The notes under the pieces: model-generated
Seen by the model: the letters and a program-made list of their open reading frames with translations, nothing else
Database searches by the model: none
Told to the model about the DNA's origin: nothing
Shown: positions 24,685 to 32,529 of the stretch, in pieces
Position numbering within the stretch: position 1 is the first letter of the stretch
Layout of the letters: each line of letters begins with the position of its first letter
Source: Halorubellus sp. JP-L1
GTDB taxonomy: Archaea > Halobacteriota > Halobacteria > Halobacteriales > Natrialbaceae
DNA length: 64,000 nucleotides
NCBI RefSeq assembly: GCF_011440375.1
Contig: NZ_JAAOIR010000004.1
Coordinates: 186,001 to 250,000 of the forward strand
Reading direction: 5' to 3'
Made by a program: the position numbers and the translations under genes

Positions 24685-25221
24685 TTACTTCAGGTACTCG
24701 TACCCCCACTCGCGGAGGACGTCCGCGATCGCTTCGGGCTCGGCGGCCGCGACCATCGCCTCGCGAACGTCCAGCTTCTGGAGGTCCTTCTGTCGCATGT
24801 CGAGTTCGCCGGCGACTGCCTCGAGGATCTCGTCTTCCCGCGTGCTGTACTCTTCGCGGAGGAAGAACTGGTGGACGTTCTCGCGGTCCTCCTTCACGCG
24901 CGAGCGTCGGAGCACCCACGGGATGCCGTCGGCCTCGGCCTTCGACTGTTCGACGCCACTCGACGAACCCCCGGTATCGGCGCCGCTCGACGAACCCCCG
25001 GTATCGACGCCGCTCGCGGCCGCGTTTGAAGGACCCTCGTCACCGCTCGCCCCGGACAAATCCGTATAGCGCTCAGTGGTTGATGAACCCGATTCCTCGC
25101 TAGAATCCGCTTCGGACCCGTCTTCGACGCTCGACTCCGGGGGTTCGACCGTCGAATCGTCCGCGTCGCTCTCGTCCTCGTCCAGATCCGCGAACGGGTC
25201 GTCGCCACTTCCCTTCTTCAT
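24685..25221 (-). CDS. ParA-coupled acidic protein, candidate partition adaptor
   Basis: 178 residues. It starts inside the parA stop (ATGA overlap at 25218-25221), so it is translationally coupled to parA. The N-terminal ~95 residues are Asp/Glu/Ser/Gly-rich and disordered-looking, and include a duplicated 27-bp DNA segment (24959-24985 and 24986-25012) encoding SSSGADTGG-type repeats. The C-terminal ~80 residues (from GIPWVLRRSRVKEDRENVHQ to REWGYEYLK) are charged and helical and look folded. I know no functional assignment for this family. By analogy with parAB operons it could be the DNA-binding or ParA-activating partner. That is inference from position. Confidence 0.65.
   Translation of the reverse strand: MKKGSGDDPFADLDEDESDADDSTVEPPESSVEDGSEADSSEESGSSTTERYTDLSGASGDEGPSNAAASGVDTGGSSSGADTGGSSSGVEQSKAEADGIPWVLRRSRVKEDRENVHQFFLREEYSTREDEILEAVAGELDMRQKDLQKLDVREAMVAAAEPEAIADVLREWGYEYLK
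24959..25012. repeat. 27-bp direct repeat inside the ParA-partner gene
   Basis: Two adjacent copies starting CTCGACGAACCCCCGGTATC (24959 and 24986), nearly identical over 27 bp. Being a multiple of three, it duplicates nine residues of the acidic Ser/Gly linker without breaking the frame. Confidence 0.8.
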
Positions 25222-26090
25222 TGGAACTCGGCCTCCACGTGGCGCGCCAGGTCACGATACTGGTCGAGCGTGTCCTGCTCGCGGTCGTACCCGCGACGCC
25301 GACCCTTCTCTCCCTCCTTCCATCCCTCGTCGAGGACGCGGAACGCGGTCGCCTGGGACTCCCACATCTCCTGCATCAGACTCGACCGCTCGCCGAACAC
25401 TGCCGGGACGTCGAACGGCGACGCCTCCAGCTCCGCGAGGTGCTCCTTCTGCGTGTTCGTCGCCTTGTACGCCACCGGGACGATGCCGAGCACGCCGACG
25501 TCGATCCCGACTTCGGCCTCCAGCCCCTCGGCGAGGTCCGTGAGCCCGTCGATCGAGAGTGCGCCCTTCCCGGAGAGCTCCACGGGCAGGAGGACGCTCC
25601 GCGTCGCGAAGATAGCGTTGTACAGGGCGTCGCCCTCGGTCGCCTGCGGGTCGCAGATGACGACGTCGTACTCTTCGGGCACGTCGTTCTCCTTCAGCAA
25701 TCGGAGGAGCTGCTCGTTCCGCGGCCACTCGTAGTCGTCCTCGACGTGCATGTCCTCCTCGATCTCCGCGGCCTTCATCATGTTCTGCGTGAGGTTCGCG
25801 AGCATGTTGTGCGCGGGAAGGACGTCCACGCCCGCCTCGCCCGTATCGGTCCGAATGAGGTCCGTGAACTCGCCCTTTGGTCGTCCGATGAGGTGTCGGA
25901 CGATGTTGTCCGCGCTCCCGTCCGAGCGGTCGTCGGCCACGTCGAACACGTAACTCAGCGATCCCTCCTGGGGGTCGAGGTCCACCACGAGCACGCGCTG
26001 CCCGCGTTCGGCGTGCGCAGCCGCCAAATTCGCCGCCGTCGTCGTCTTCCCCACCCCACCGGCCTCGCTGTACGTCGTGTACGTAATCAT
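25218..26090 (-). CDS. parA: ParA/Soj-type partition ATPase
   Basis: 290 residues from ATG 26090. The deviant Walker A motif is SEAGGVGKTTTAANLA, with signature residues in AGGVGKTT (Lys15) near the N-terminus. VLVVDLDPQEGSLSYVF is the Walker A' region and YDVVICDPQATEGDALYN the Walker B region. The family uses ATP-dependent dimerisation and nonspecific DNA binding to move DNA or protein cargo. Absence of an N-terminal HTH makes it the short type, which normally relies on a partner to bind the centromere and repress the promoter. The coupled 178-residue gene and the 13-bp array directly upstream fit that scheme. The frame continues upstream to 26138, but the promoter box and conserved start favour 26090. 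Confidence 0.9.
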   Translation of the reverse strand: MITYTTYSEAGGVGKTTTAANLAAAHAERGQRVLVVDLDPQEGSLSYVFDVADDRSDGSADNIVRHLIGRPKGEFTDLIRTDTGEAGVDVLPAHNMLANLTQNMMKAAEIEEDMHVEDDYEWPRNEQLLRLLKENDVPEEYDVVICDPQATEGDALYNAIFATRSVLLPVELSGKGALSIDGLTDLAEGLEAEVGIDVGVLGIVPVAYKATNTQKEHLAELEASPFDVPAVFGERSSLMQEMWESQATAFRVLDEGWKEGEKGRRRGYDREQDTLDQYRDLARHVEAEFQ

Positions 26091-26113
26091 CTGGACTGTA
26101 CGTACTGACCCAT

Positions 26114-26124
26114 CCGTAATAAAA
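26114..26124 (-). promoter_or_regulatory. TATA box of parA
   Basis: On the minus strand TTTTATTACGG lies 24-34 bases before the parA ATG, indicating a leaderless transcript. The 13-bp array begins 3 bp further upstream, so any protein filling the array would touch the transcription factor B site. Confidence 0.6.
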
Positions 26125-26126
26125 CA

Positions 26127-26282
26127 CAGTCCATGCACACAGACGATCCAACCAGCAACAATACCCAGTCAACACCCCCAGTGTAGTTGCCCAGACACAC
26201 CACACAGCAACAACACGCAGTCAATATGGCCAGTAACACTGATCAGTGACACTGGACAGTAATACTCGGCAGTATTACTGAG
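26127..26282. repeat. Array of twelve 13-bp CAG-headed units upstream of parA
   Basis: Reading the plus strand in steps of 13 from 26127, every unit begins with CAG: starts at 26127, 26140, 26153, 26166, 26179, 26192, 26205, 26218, 26231, 26244, 26257 and 26270. Eight of the twelve begin CAGT. The last four are closest to one another (consensus CAGTAAYACTG plus two bases). Units 2-5 and 6-9 are two copies of a 52-bp block. Weak in-phase continuation is seen to the right (CAA 26283, CAG 26296, CAA 26309, CAG 26361). The period is not a multiple of three and no reading frame makes sense, so this is a DNA-level signal. Iterated sites beside a parA promoter are known as centromere/operator arrays in plasmid partition systems; that role here is inferred. 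Confidence 0.9.
26257..26280. repeat. Perfect palindrome inside the parA array
   Basis: Arms CAGTAATACT (26257-26266) and AGTATTACTG (26271-26280) are exact reverse complements around CGGC. The palindrome spans array units 11 and 12. Confidence 0.9.
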
Positions 26283-26887
26283 CAAGAATGTTGAGCAGGC
26301 AGCCTGTGCAACCCATTTGATTGGACGAACTGGCCGGAGAGTGTACGTGGTGCGACTGGGCAGTCCGAGTGGCCACGATAGCTGCGTGGTGAAGATGTCG
26401 AGGAGAACAGTGCGGGCAGTGTTCGACAGCAGAGTGAACAATCTGAATGAAGGGTGCCGCTGGTCGGTCGGATCGAAGAGGTGTACGGACGCGCACTCCT
26501 GACAAGTGCAGCTGGTCGCTCTGTCTGGACGACATGGCTGGCCGGGGTGCCGGCCAAGTACGACTGGGGAGGGTCACGTTCCCGTGGACCCGAGTAGCGA
26601 GACCGACCGCACGCAAATGGGGCTCGGCAGCAAGCGTTCGACGTCTTATGGTCCGGCACGATGCAGGCCGGTGGGCGGGTTGGATGCTTGGAACACGAAC
26701 GATCGCGACGAGTGACGGCCTGTCGGAAGATCGTTGACGCGTCCAGTGTCGAGGTCACGAGGCAAGGGGAGATACCAACGACCGTCGGTTCGAAGACACA
26801 CACTCATCGACTGATGGAGTAAACGGCATTCCGATATACAATTCGTCTGGGGAGCGGGTCGCTGGGAGCGGCGAATCGATCGATCGG
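26283..26887. other. Noncoding region upstream of the parA array, 605 bp
   Basis: Open frames here (for example the minus-strand one across 26243-26803) are rich in Cys, Ser, Arg and His and are not protein-like for a halophile. Base composition is less GC-rich than the surroundings near the array. I do not see origin-recognition boxes or a Cdc6/Orc1 gene. Apart from decaying in-phase 13-bp units up to about 26374 I see no structure. Confidence 0.5.
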
Positions 26888-27421
26888 TCAGGAACCGTCG
26901 GCGTCGTCGAGGAGGCGGCCGTGGACGTCGATCTCGCCGTTGCGGACGCGCGTGCTCGAGATGCGGGTGCCGTCCTCGGCGACGATGAACGGCGGCGTGT
27001 GGATCTCGAGCGGTCGTTTCCCCTCGGCGGTGCGTTGCTGGTTGATCTCGTACGCGCGACGTTGGGACTTCGCTTCGGGCGAGGCGACGAGCGCGTCGAC
27101 GTCGTCGCGGGTCGCGGCCGGACCTGCGGTGTCCTCGAGTCGAAGGATCTCGTAGGAGGCGGTGTAGGCGGCGGCGATCCGATCGAGTTCGGTGTCGAGT
27201 GCGTCCCGTCTGGCGTCGTAGGGACCGAGAAGTTCGACGTGCGATGGGTCGCTTCGCGTGCGTTCGGCGAGGTCGGTCGAGGTGAGGCCGACGACGACGT
27301 GGCCGTCGCCGTCGCCGACGTGGCTGGCGGTCTGGAACGCCTCGTGGAGGAGTGCGCGGTGGCCGTTGTGGATGGGCGTGAATGTGCCGCCGAGGACCGC
27401 GATGCGTTCGTCGTCGTCCAT
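26888..27421 (-). CDS. coaD: Phosphopantetheine adenylyltransferase (archaeal type)
   Basis: 177 residues. GGTFTPIHNGHRALLHEA near the N-terminus has the nucleotidyltransferase T/HxGH motif (HNGH), and GTRISSTRVRNGEI near residue 155 is the ISSTxxR motif. These belong to the cytidylyltransferase-like fold that adenylates 4'-phosphopantetheine in coenzyme A synthesis; the length and halophile-type acidic insertions fit the archaeal enzyme. It is 58 bp downstream of a phosphoribosyltransferase gene on the same strand. Confidence 0.88.
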   Translation of the reverse strand: MDDDERIAVLGGTFTPIHNGHRALLHEAFQTASHVGDGDGHVVVGLTSTDLAERTRSDPSHVELLGPYDARRDALDTELDRIAAAYTASYEILRLEDTAGPAATRDDVDALVASPEAKSQRRAYEINQQRTAEGKRPLEIHTPPFIVAEDGTRISSTRVRNGEIDVHGRLLDDADGS

Positions 27422-27479
27422 ACCGGACGAACGCGGTCGACTGCCGTATGCGTAGGGGTCGCCTCGAAGGATCCAATCG

Positions 27480-28121
27480 TCAGTGACCGGCGTCGAGATA
27501 CGTCAGTGCTTCCTCGTCGGTGACTTGCGCGAAGCGGTCGTAGAACTGGCCGACGGCCTGGAACCGTCGTGGGCGTTCGAGGCAGACGACGTCGTCGGCG
27601 TGCTCGGCGAGCGCGTCGACGGTGTCGGGCGGCCCAACCGGGATGGCGAGGACGACGCGCGTAGCGCCGCCGTTCGCGAGTTGCCGGAGGCAGGCGCGAA
27701 CCGTCGACCCGGTTGCGACGCCGTCGTCGACGAGGACGACGCGCTTGCCCGCGACGTCCGGTTCAACGTCGCCGTCCCGGTAACGTGAGGCCTTCTCGCG
27801 GGCCTGTTCTGCCACGCGGTCTCGTTCGCGTTCGAAGTACGTTTCGTCCACGGTCCCGGAGCCGAGTGCGTGCTCGTTCCGCCAGACGCTCCCGTCGCTG
27901 GCGACCGCGCCGATGGCGTACTCGGGGTTGCCCGGTGCGCCGATCTTCTTCGCGACGACGACGTCGAGCGGCGCGTCGAGCGCGTCCGCGACGGCGCGAC
28001 CGAGGGGGAGGCCGCCGCGGGGGATGGCGAGGACGACGTCTGCCTCGACGCCTCGGGCGAGGAGATCGGCGGCGAGTCGGTCGCCGGCGTCGGTTCGATC
28101 GCGGAATGGAGGGCCGTCCAT
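27480..28121 (-). CDS. Phosphoribosyltransferase-family protein (COG1926-like)
   Basis: 213 residues. The PRPP-binding motif is VVLVDDGVATGSTVRACL in the middle of the protein. Earlier DVVLAIPRGGLPLGRAVADAL and KKIGAPGNPEYAIGAV match the COG1926 type of predicted phosphoribosyltransferase rather than a named purine or pyrimidine salvage enzyme. The substrate is unknown. The same-strand coaD gene follows, so co-transcription is possible. Confidence 0.8.
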   Translation of the reverse strand: MDGPPFRDRTDAGDRLAADLLARGVEADVVLAIPRGGLPLGRAVADALDAPLDVVVAKKIGAPGNPEYAIGAVASDGSVWRNEHALGSGTVDETYFERERDRVAEQAREKASRYRDGDVEPDVAGKRVVLVDDGVATGSTVRACLRQLANGGATRVVLAIPVGPPDTVDALAEHADDVVCLERPRRFQAVGQFYDRFAQVTDEEALTYLDAGH

Positions 28122-28253
28122 GTGTCGTCCAATGGGATGTGACGACTTGGAACGTTCGTGCGAAAGCTCGCGTTTGAGCCGAGCACGGGAAGCATAGAAA
28201 GACGACAGAACGACTGGTCTCGACTCGCTCTGTCTCGACTCGCGCTGGGGTCG

Positions 28254-29225
28254 CTACGCGCCCGTGACGTTCGGGACGTCGACGCTCGCGAGTGCGGCGT
28301 CGACGACGTCTTCCTTCGTCGCACCCTGGATGTTGGCTTCGGGCGTGAGGACGATGCGGTGGCGCATGACGGGGTCGGCGACGAACTTGACGTCGTCCGG
28401 GGTGACGTAGTCGCGGCCGGCGATGACGGCGCGGGCGCGTGCGGCCTCGAAGAACCGCTGGATGCCGCGCGGGGAGACGCCGATCTCGGCGCGGTCGTCG
28501 TCGCGGGTTGCGCGCGCGACGTCGACGAGGTACTCGCGGACGTCGCCGTCGACGTGGACGCGCTCTGGGACGGCCTGGAGCGAGCGGACCTGTGCCTCGT
28601 CGACGGCGGCTTCGATCGTCGGCATCTGCGAGAAGCGGTTCGCGCGTCGGTCCACGAGTTCCAGTTCGCCGGCGCGGTCGGGGTACCCCATGGAGGTCTT
28701 GACGACGAACCGGTCGCGCTGGGCTTCCGGGAGCTCGAACGTCCCCTCCTGCTCAACGGGGTTCTGCGTCGCGATGACGAAGAACGGGTCGGGGAGCTCT
28801 CGGGTCTCGCCGTCGACGCTCACCTGCTTCTCGTCCATCGCCTCGAGGAGCGCGGCCTGGGTCTTCGGCGGGGCGCGGTTGATCTCGTCCGCGAGGACGA
28901 CGTTCGCGAAGATCGGGCCTTCGTTGAACTGGAACTCCTGGGTGTGTTCGTTGTAGACGTGCGACCCCGTGATGTCGCTCGGGAGGAGGTCTGGCGTGAA
29001 CTGGACGCGGTTGAAGGAGAGCCCGAGGGCGTGCGCGGCCCCCTGCGCGGTGAGGGTCTTGCCGGTCCCGGGGACGTCCTCGAGGAGGACGTGGCCGCGT
29101 GCGAGGACGCCCGTGAGGACGGTTTCGAGGAACGCGCGGTCGGTGATGACGGCCGCGGCGATGCGGTCGATGACGTCTCCGGCGTACTCGGCGGCTTCGG
29201 GGACCGACATGTCGTCCGATGGCAT
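28254..29225 (-). CDS. MoxR-family AAA+ ATPase
   Basis: 323 residues. Walker A is LEDVPGTGKTLTAQ with Lys56, Walker B VVLADEINRAPPKTQAAL, and sensor-1 region FFVIATQNPVEQEGTFELPEA. The C-terminal lid contains SPRGIQRFFEAARARA, typical of MoxR. These ATPases remodel or activate partner proteins, usually a DUF58/VWA-type protein encoded next door. Here the nearest DUF58 gene is about 13.6 kb away (42800-44170), so the pair is split if they work together. Confidence 0.9.
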   Translation of the reverse strand: MPSDDMSVPEAAEYAGDVIDRIAAAVITDRAFLETVLTGVLARGHVLLEDVPGTGKTLTAQGAAHALGLSFNRVQFTPDLLPSDITGSHVYNEHTQEFQFNEGPIFANVVLADEINRAPPKTQAALLEAMDEKQVSVDGETRELPDPFFVIATQNPVEQEGTFELPEAQRDRFVVKTSMGYPDRAGELELVDRRANRFSQMPTIEAAVDEAQVRSLQAVPERVHVDGDVREYLVDVARATRDDDRAEIGVSPRGIQRFFEAARARAVIAGRDYVTPDDVKFVADPVMRHRIVLTPEANIQGATKEDVVDAALASVDVPNVTGA

Positions 29226-29310
29226 CGTGTCCCTATCGGTGGTAGGGTGGGTAAAGCGCTTTGGCGCCGTCGCGGGGGTGGCCGAGGATATCGCTGGAAG
29301 TCGCTCCGGG

Positions 29311-30183
29311 TCACTCGGAGCGCTGGCGGACCGTGAGGACGGGGACGGGGGCGGTCCGGACGGTCTTCTCGGCGACGCTCCCGAGGAGGACGCGGTCGGC
29401 GCCGCGACGGCCGGTCGTCCCCATCACGATCGCGTGCACGTCGTGGTCGTCGACGTGGGACGCGATCGCCGTCGCGGGCCGGCCGTCGGTGACGTGCGTG
29501 ACGACGTCCGCGACGCCCAGGTCGGTGATGGTCGACGCGACGTCGTCGACGAGGGCTTCTGCGTGTTCGCGCGTTCGGTTCGAAGCGAGCACCGACCGCA
29601 CGTCCGGACCGAGGCCTCCCGTGTCGACGACGGAGAGGACGTGCACGGTCGCGTCGACCGTGGCGGCGAGCGCAGCGGCGTGCTCGGCGGCGTGTTCTGC
29701 GCTCTCGCTCCCGTCGACGGGCACCAGTAGGTCCTCGTAGGGGAACGTGAGTTCCTCGTCGGCGCGAGCTCGCGCCGTGAGGACGGGGACCGGCGACAGT
29801 CGGACGACCTTCTCGGTGACGCTCCCGAGGAGGTACCGCTCGAGACCCGATCGGCCGTGGGTCGGCATCCCGACGAGGTCGTAGTCGTAGCGGTCGGCGT
29901 AGTCGACGATCGTCGCCGCGGGCGTCCCCTGGACGACGTCCGTCCGTGGGTCGAGGCCGAGCGACTGGAGGACGTCGACGGCGACGTCGACGGCTTCGCG
30001 GGCTTCCGCCTCGAGCGCGTCCACGACGGCGCCGTCGACGAGCGTGACGCTGTCGCGGCGAGTGTCGGCGACGGAGAGCACGGTGACGTCCGCGCCGAGC
30101 GCCGTCGCCAGTTCTCCAACGTGGTAGCAGACGGCGGTCTCGCTCGTGTCCGTCGTGACGGGGAGGAGTATCGAGTCGTACAT
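29311..30183 (-). CDS. Two-domain universal stress protein
   Basis: 290 residues made of two UspA domains (about 1-145 and 150-290), each starting with a beta-strand of the type YDSILLPVTTD / DLLVPVDGSESAEH. The second has the complete nucleotide-binding motif MGTTGRRGADRVLLGS; the first has MPTHGRSGLERYLLGS, where the first glycine of the G-x2-G element is replaced by Pro. Such proteins bind ATP or AMP and act in stress responses. Confidence 0.88.
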   Translation of the reverse strand: MYDSILLPVTTDTSETAVCYHVGELATALGADVTVLSVADTRRDSVTLVDGAVVDALEAEAREAVDVAVDVLQSLGLDPRTDVVQGTPAATIVDYADRYDYDLVGMPTHGRSGLERYLLGSVTEKVVRLSPVPVLTARARADEELTFPYEDLLVPVDGSESAEHAAEHAAALAATVDATVHVLSVVDTGGLGPDVRSVLASNRTREHAEALVDDVASTITDLGVADVVTHVTDGRPATAIASHVDDHDVHAIVMGTTGRRGADRVLLGSVAEKTVRTAPVPVLTVRQRSE

Positions 30184-30288
30184 GCCTGACAGTTCGGTGG
30201 GCCACCCAATAGGGCTTGCTCCGGTCGAGGTGGCCAGTCGTCTCCGACCCGGGCCGTCCGCCGGGGTGAGGGGGACGGGTGGACTCCC

Positions 30289-31128
30289 TCACTTCGGCGG
30301 CCGGAGCCGATAGTACCGCCGGTTCAGGTCGTACATGTATCCCTCCTGCATCGATCGGAGGACGGCGTAGGCGATGGTGCCGACGATGGGCGGGAGGAGG
30401 AACGTCACGTCGAAGAGGAAACTCGGATCGAGCAGGCCACTGATGAGGTTCTTGATGGAGTATACGCTCATCGTGAACGCGAACGTCACGCCGGCCATCC
30501 CGACTGCGGCCCAGAACGGCTGCTCGACGGGCCGTCGCGCACTCCCCTTGTTCAGGAATGGGACGATCGCGATGATGCCGACGACGACGATGTTCGCGAC
30601 GACGCCGTACGTTCGATCGGCCAACAGTTTCGACCCGCCCAGCAGCGACAGCTCGGGGTTCAGCGGCCCGAGCTTCAGCAGGCCAAACGACCAGTAGAGG
30701 TACCAGTCCGGGAGTATGACCGCGGGCGTGTCGTTCCCGTTCGCCGGCGGCCCGATGTGCGGCGGGAGCGTCGCAGCGAGGAAGAGGATCGTCCCGGCGA
30801 AGAACGCGGCCAGCGAGAGGTTTCGGATCATCTCGTGGGGCCACGCCGGGAACGCGAGCACGTCCCGTTCGACGTAGTCGGACTCCTGACGGAGGTCCTG
30901 ATCCTCGCGCCTCGAGCGCTCGAAGTACTCGTACGTCAACCGAGAGAGGCCCTGCGTCCGAGTCTTGCGCTCTCGCCACGTCGGCGTCTCGTCGTCGGGC
31001 GCGACGACGCCGGTACCGTCAGCCCGGAGATCGCCACCGTCGATACTGTCTGTGCCCGTTCCGTCGGCGGCGTGTTCGGCACTTTCGGAGCTAGCTGCGC
31101 TCTCGGTACTGTCTGCATCTGCTGTCAT
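30289..31128 (-). CDS. Cytochrome b C-terminal-type subunit (subunit IV-like)
   Basis: 279 residues from ATG 31128; an earlier start at 31167 is possible. An acidic, disordered N-terminus (about 1-55) leads to transmembrane segments at about 103-121, 141-153, 185-205, 217-240 and 252-272. PDWY at residues 140-143 is the Qo-site PEWY-type motif of cytochrome b, so this is the C-terminal half that in haloarchaea and in cytochrome b6f is a separate subunit. It would oxidise quinol together with a haem-bearing N-terminal subunit and a Rieske protein. Neither partner gene is in this window, so they must lie elsewhere or this is a stand-alone paralogue. It is divergent from a 12-TM protein gene. 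Confidence 0.82.
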   Translation of the reverse strand: MTADADSTESAASSESAEHAADGTGTDSIDGGDLRADGTGVVAPDDETPTWRERKTRTQGLSRLTYEYFERSRREDQDLRQESDYVERDVLAFPAWPHEMIRNLSLAAFFAGTILFLAATLPPHIGPPANGNDTPAVILPDWYLYWSFGLLKLGPLNPELSLLGGSKLLADRTYGVVANIVVVGIIAIVPFLNKGSARRPVEQPFWAAVGMAGVTFAFTMSVYSIKNLISGLLDPSFLFDVTFLLPPIVGTIAYAVLRSMQEGYMYDLNRRYYRLRPPK

Positions 31129-31315
31129 GTGGGGACCAACCGGTCTGGACTGCTCGCGGGATTTCAAAAGGTATGTGGCGCGATTCCCGAGACCGACCCA
31201 ATCGAGGCAATATTTTATGTATCTCCGCTAACGTCTGGGGGGTGGTTCGCGAGCGGGGGCCAGGGCGAACGCGTCCGGCACCAGTCCTTTGTGGGTGCTG
31301 CGAGAATCCCTATCG

Positions 31316-32515
31316 ATGGCAGTCGCGCTGGAGTCTCGGTGGGCGAGGCGGTACGTCGCGATAGCGGTCGCCGCGCTGGTCGCGGCGCACGCCGCGGCGC
31401 TCTTCGAGTTCCCGGACCGGACGGTCGTCGTCCTGGTCCTGTACGGGTTCGTCCTGCACGTCGTGTTTGGGAAGGCGTACTCGCTGGTCCCGACGTACTT
31501 CGACCGCGAGCTCGCGGTGCCGCGGGCGATGGTCGTCCAGTTACCCCTGACCGCGGGGGGCGTCCTGGGACTCGCGCTCGAGTCGCTTCCCGGCGTTCCG
31601 TCGATAGTCGAGCGCGCCGGTGCGGTGGCGTGGGCGCTGGGCGTCCTCGCGTTCGTCGGCGCGCTGGCGTGGACGGTCCGCGGGAATCCGACGGGCGCGG
31701 AGACGGCGACGGGCGAGGGGAAGTCCCACCTCGCAGGGCTGGACCGCGTCGCGAACGCGTTCGTCCCCGTCGTCGGCGTCTACCTCCTCGCCGGGACGTA
31801 CGCGACCCTCGTCGTCGCTGGCGTCGCGCCCGCGGTCGCGGTCGACGTCCTGCCGGTCTTCGACCGGTATCCACCGCGGGCGACGCACCTGCTCGCGGCG
31901 GGGACGGCGACGCTCCTCGTGTTCGCACTCGGCGCCAGGTTGTTCCCGCGATTCCTCGTCGTCGACCCGCCGCGGCGAGCGCTCGCGCTCGCGCTCGGGA
32001 CGGGCGCGCTCGCCCCGGTCGTGCTCGCCGCCGGCGTTCCGGCGGACGACCTCCTCCCGGTCGGGGCAGTCCTGCAAACCACGGCCGTCGGGACGTACGC
32101 GGTCGCGTTCGCGGCGATGTACTGGCGCTCGGAGCGATCCCGCGTCGCGTTCGACGGCGTCCTCGTTGGCGCGCTCGCGGGCGTGGCGGTCGTCGCCATC
32201 GGCGCGCACTTCGCGTTCGTCGACGTCACCGGCGGCCTCGTCCGCGCGCACCAGCGGCTCGCGCTCCTGGGGTTCCTCGGCCTGACCGTCGTCGGCGTCA
32301 CCCTCCAGTTCTACCCGCCGACCGTCGGCCGCTGGCCGTACTGCTCGAACCGGACCGCGCGCGTCGCCATCGGCGCGCTCGCCGTCGGCGTCGCCCTGCA
32401 GGCGATCGGGGCGATCGAATCGACGCCAGCGCTCGCGACCGCCGGCGCCGGCCTCGGCCTCGCGGGCAGCCTCGTATACGCCTACGTGCTCGCGGGTGCA
32501 TTCGCGACGCGGTAG
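31316..32515 (+). CDS. Twelve-TM membrane protein, possibly NnrS / haem-copper-like
   Basis: About 399 residues from ATG 31316 (a TTG nine codons earlier is also in frame). I count about twelve hydrophobic segments. Conserved-looking histidines fall inside or at the edge of helices: LYGFVLHVVFGKAYSLVP, ATHLLAAGTATLL, IGAHFAFVD and AHQRLALLGFLGLTVVG. A 12-TM protein with several intramembrane histidines recalls subunit I-type haem proteins and the NnrS family. No binuclear-centre signature is clear, so this is a structural resemblance only. It is transcribed away from the cytochrome b-type gene and may share its control region. Confidence 0.6.
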   Translation: MAVALESRWARRYVAIAVAALVAAHAAALFEFPDRTVVVLVLYGFVLHVVFGKAYSLVPTYFDRELAVPRAMVVQLPLTAGGVLGLALESLPGVPSIVERAGAVAWALGVLAFVGALAWTVRGNPTGAETATGEGKSHLAGLDRVANAFVPVVGVYLLAGTYATLVVAGVAPAVAVDVLPVFDRYPPRATHLLAAGTATLLVFALGARLFPRFLVVDPPRRALALALGTGALAPVVLAAGVPADDLLPVGAVLQTTAVGTYAVAFAAMYWRSERSRVAFDGVLVGALAGVAVVAIGAHFAFVDVTGGLVRAHQRLALLGFLGLTVVGVTLQFYPPTVGRWPYCSNRTARVAIGALAVGVALQAIGAIESTPALATAGAGLGLAGSLVYAYVLAGAFATR

Positions 32516-32529
32516 CCCCATCCCCGCGC

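Noticed and set aside
26127-26282. CRISPR array interpretation of the 13-bp units
   Set aside because: Units are short, contiguous without spacers and only partly conserved, and no cas gene is present.
26243-26803. Minus-strand open frame upstream of parA
   Set aside because: Rich in Cys, Ser, Arg and His and overlapping the 13-bp array; not protein-like for a halophile and without a start context.
26100-26887. Replication origin interpretation of the region upstream of parA
   Set aside because: No Cdc6/Orc1 gene and no recognisable origin-recognition boxes; a partition site explains the position better, although an origin nearby is not excluded.
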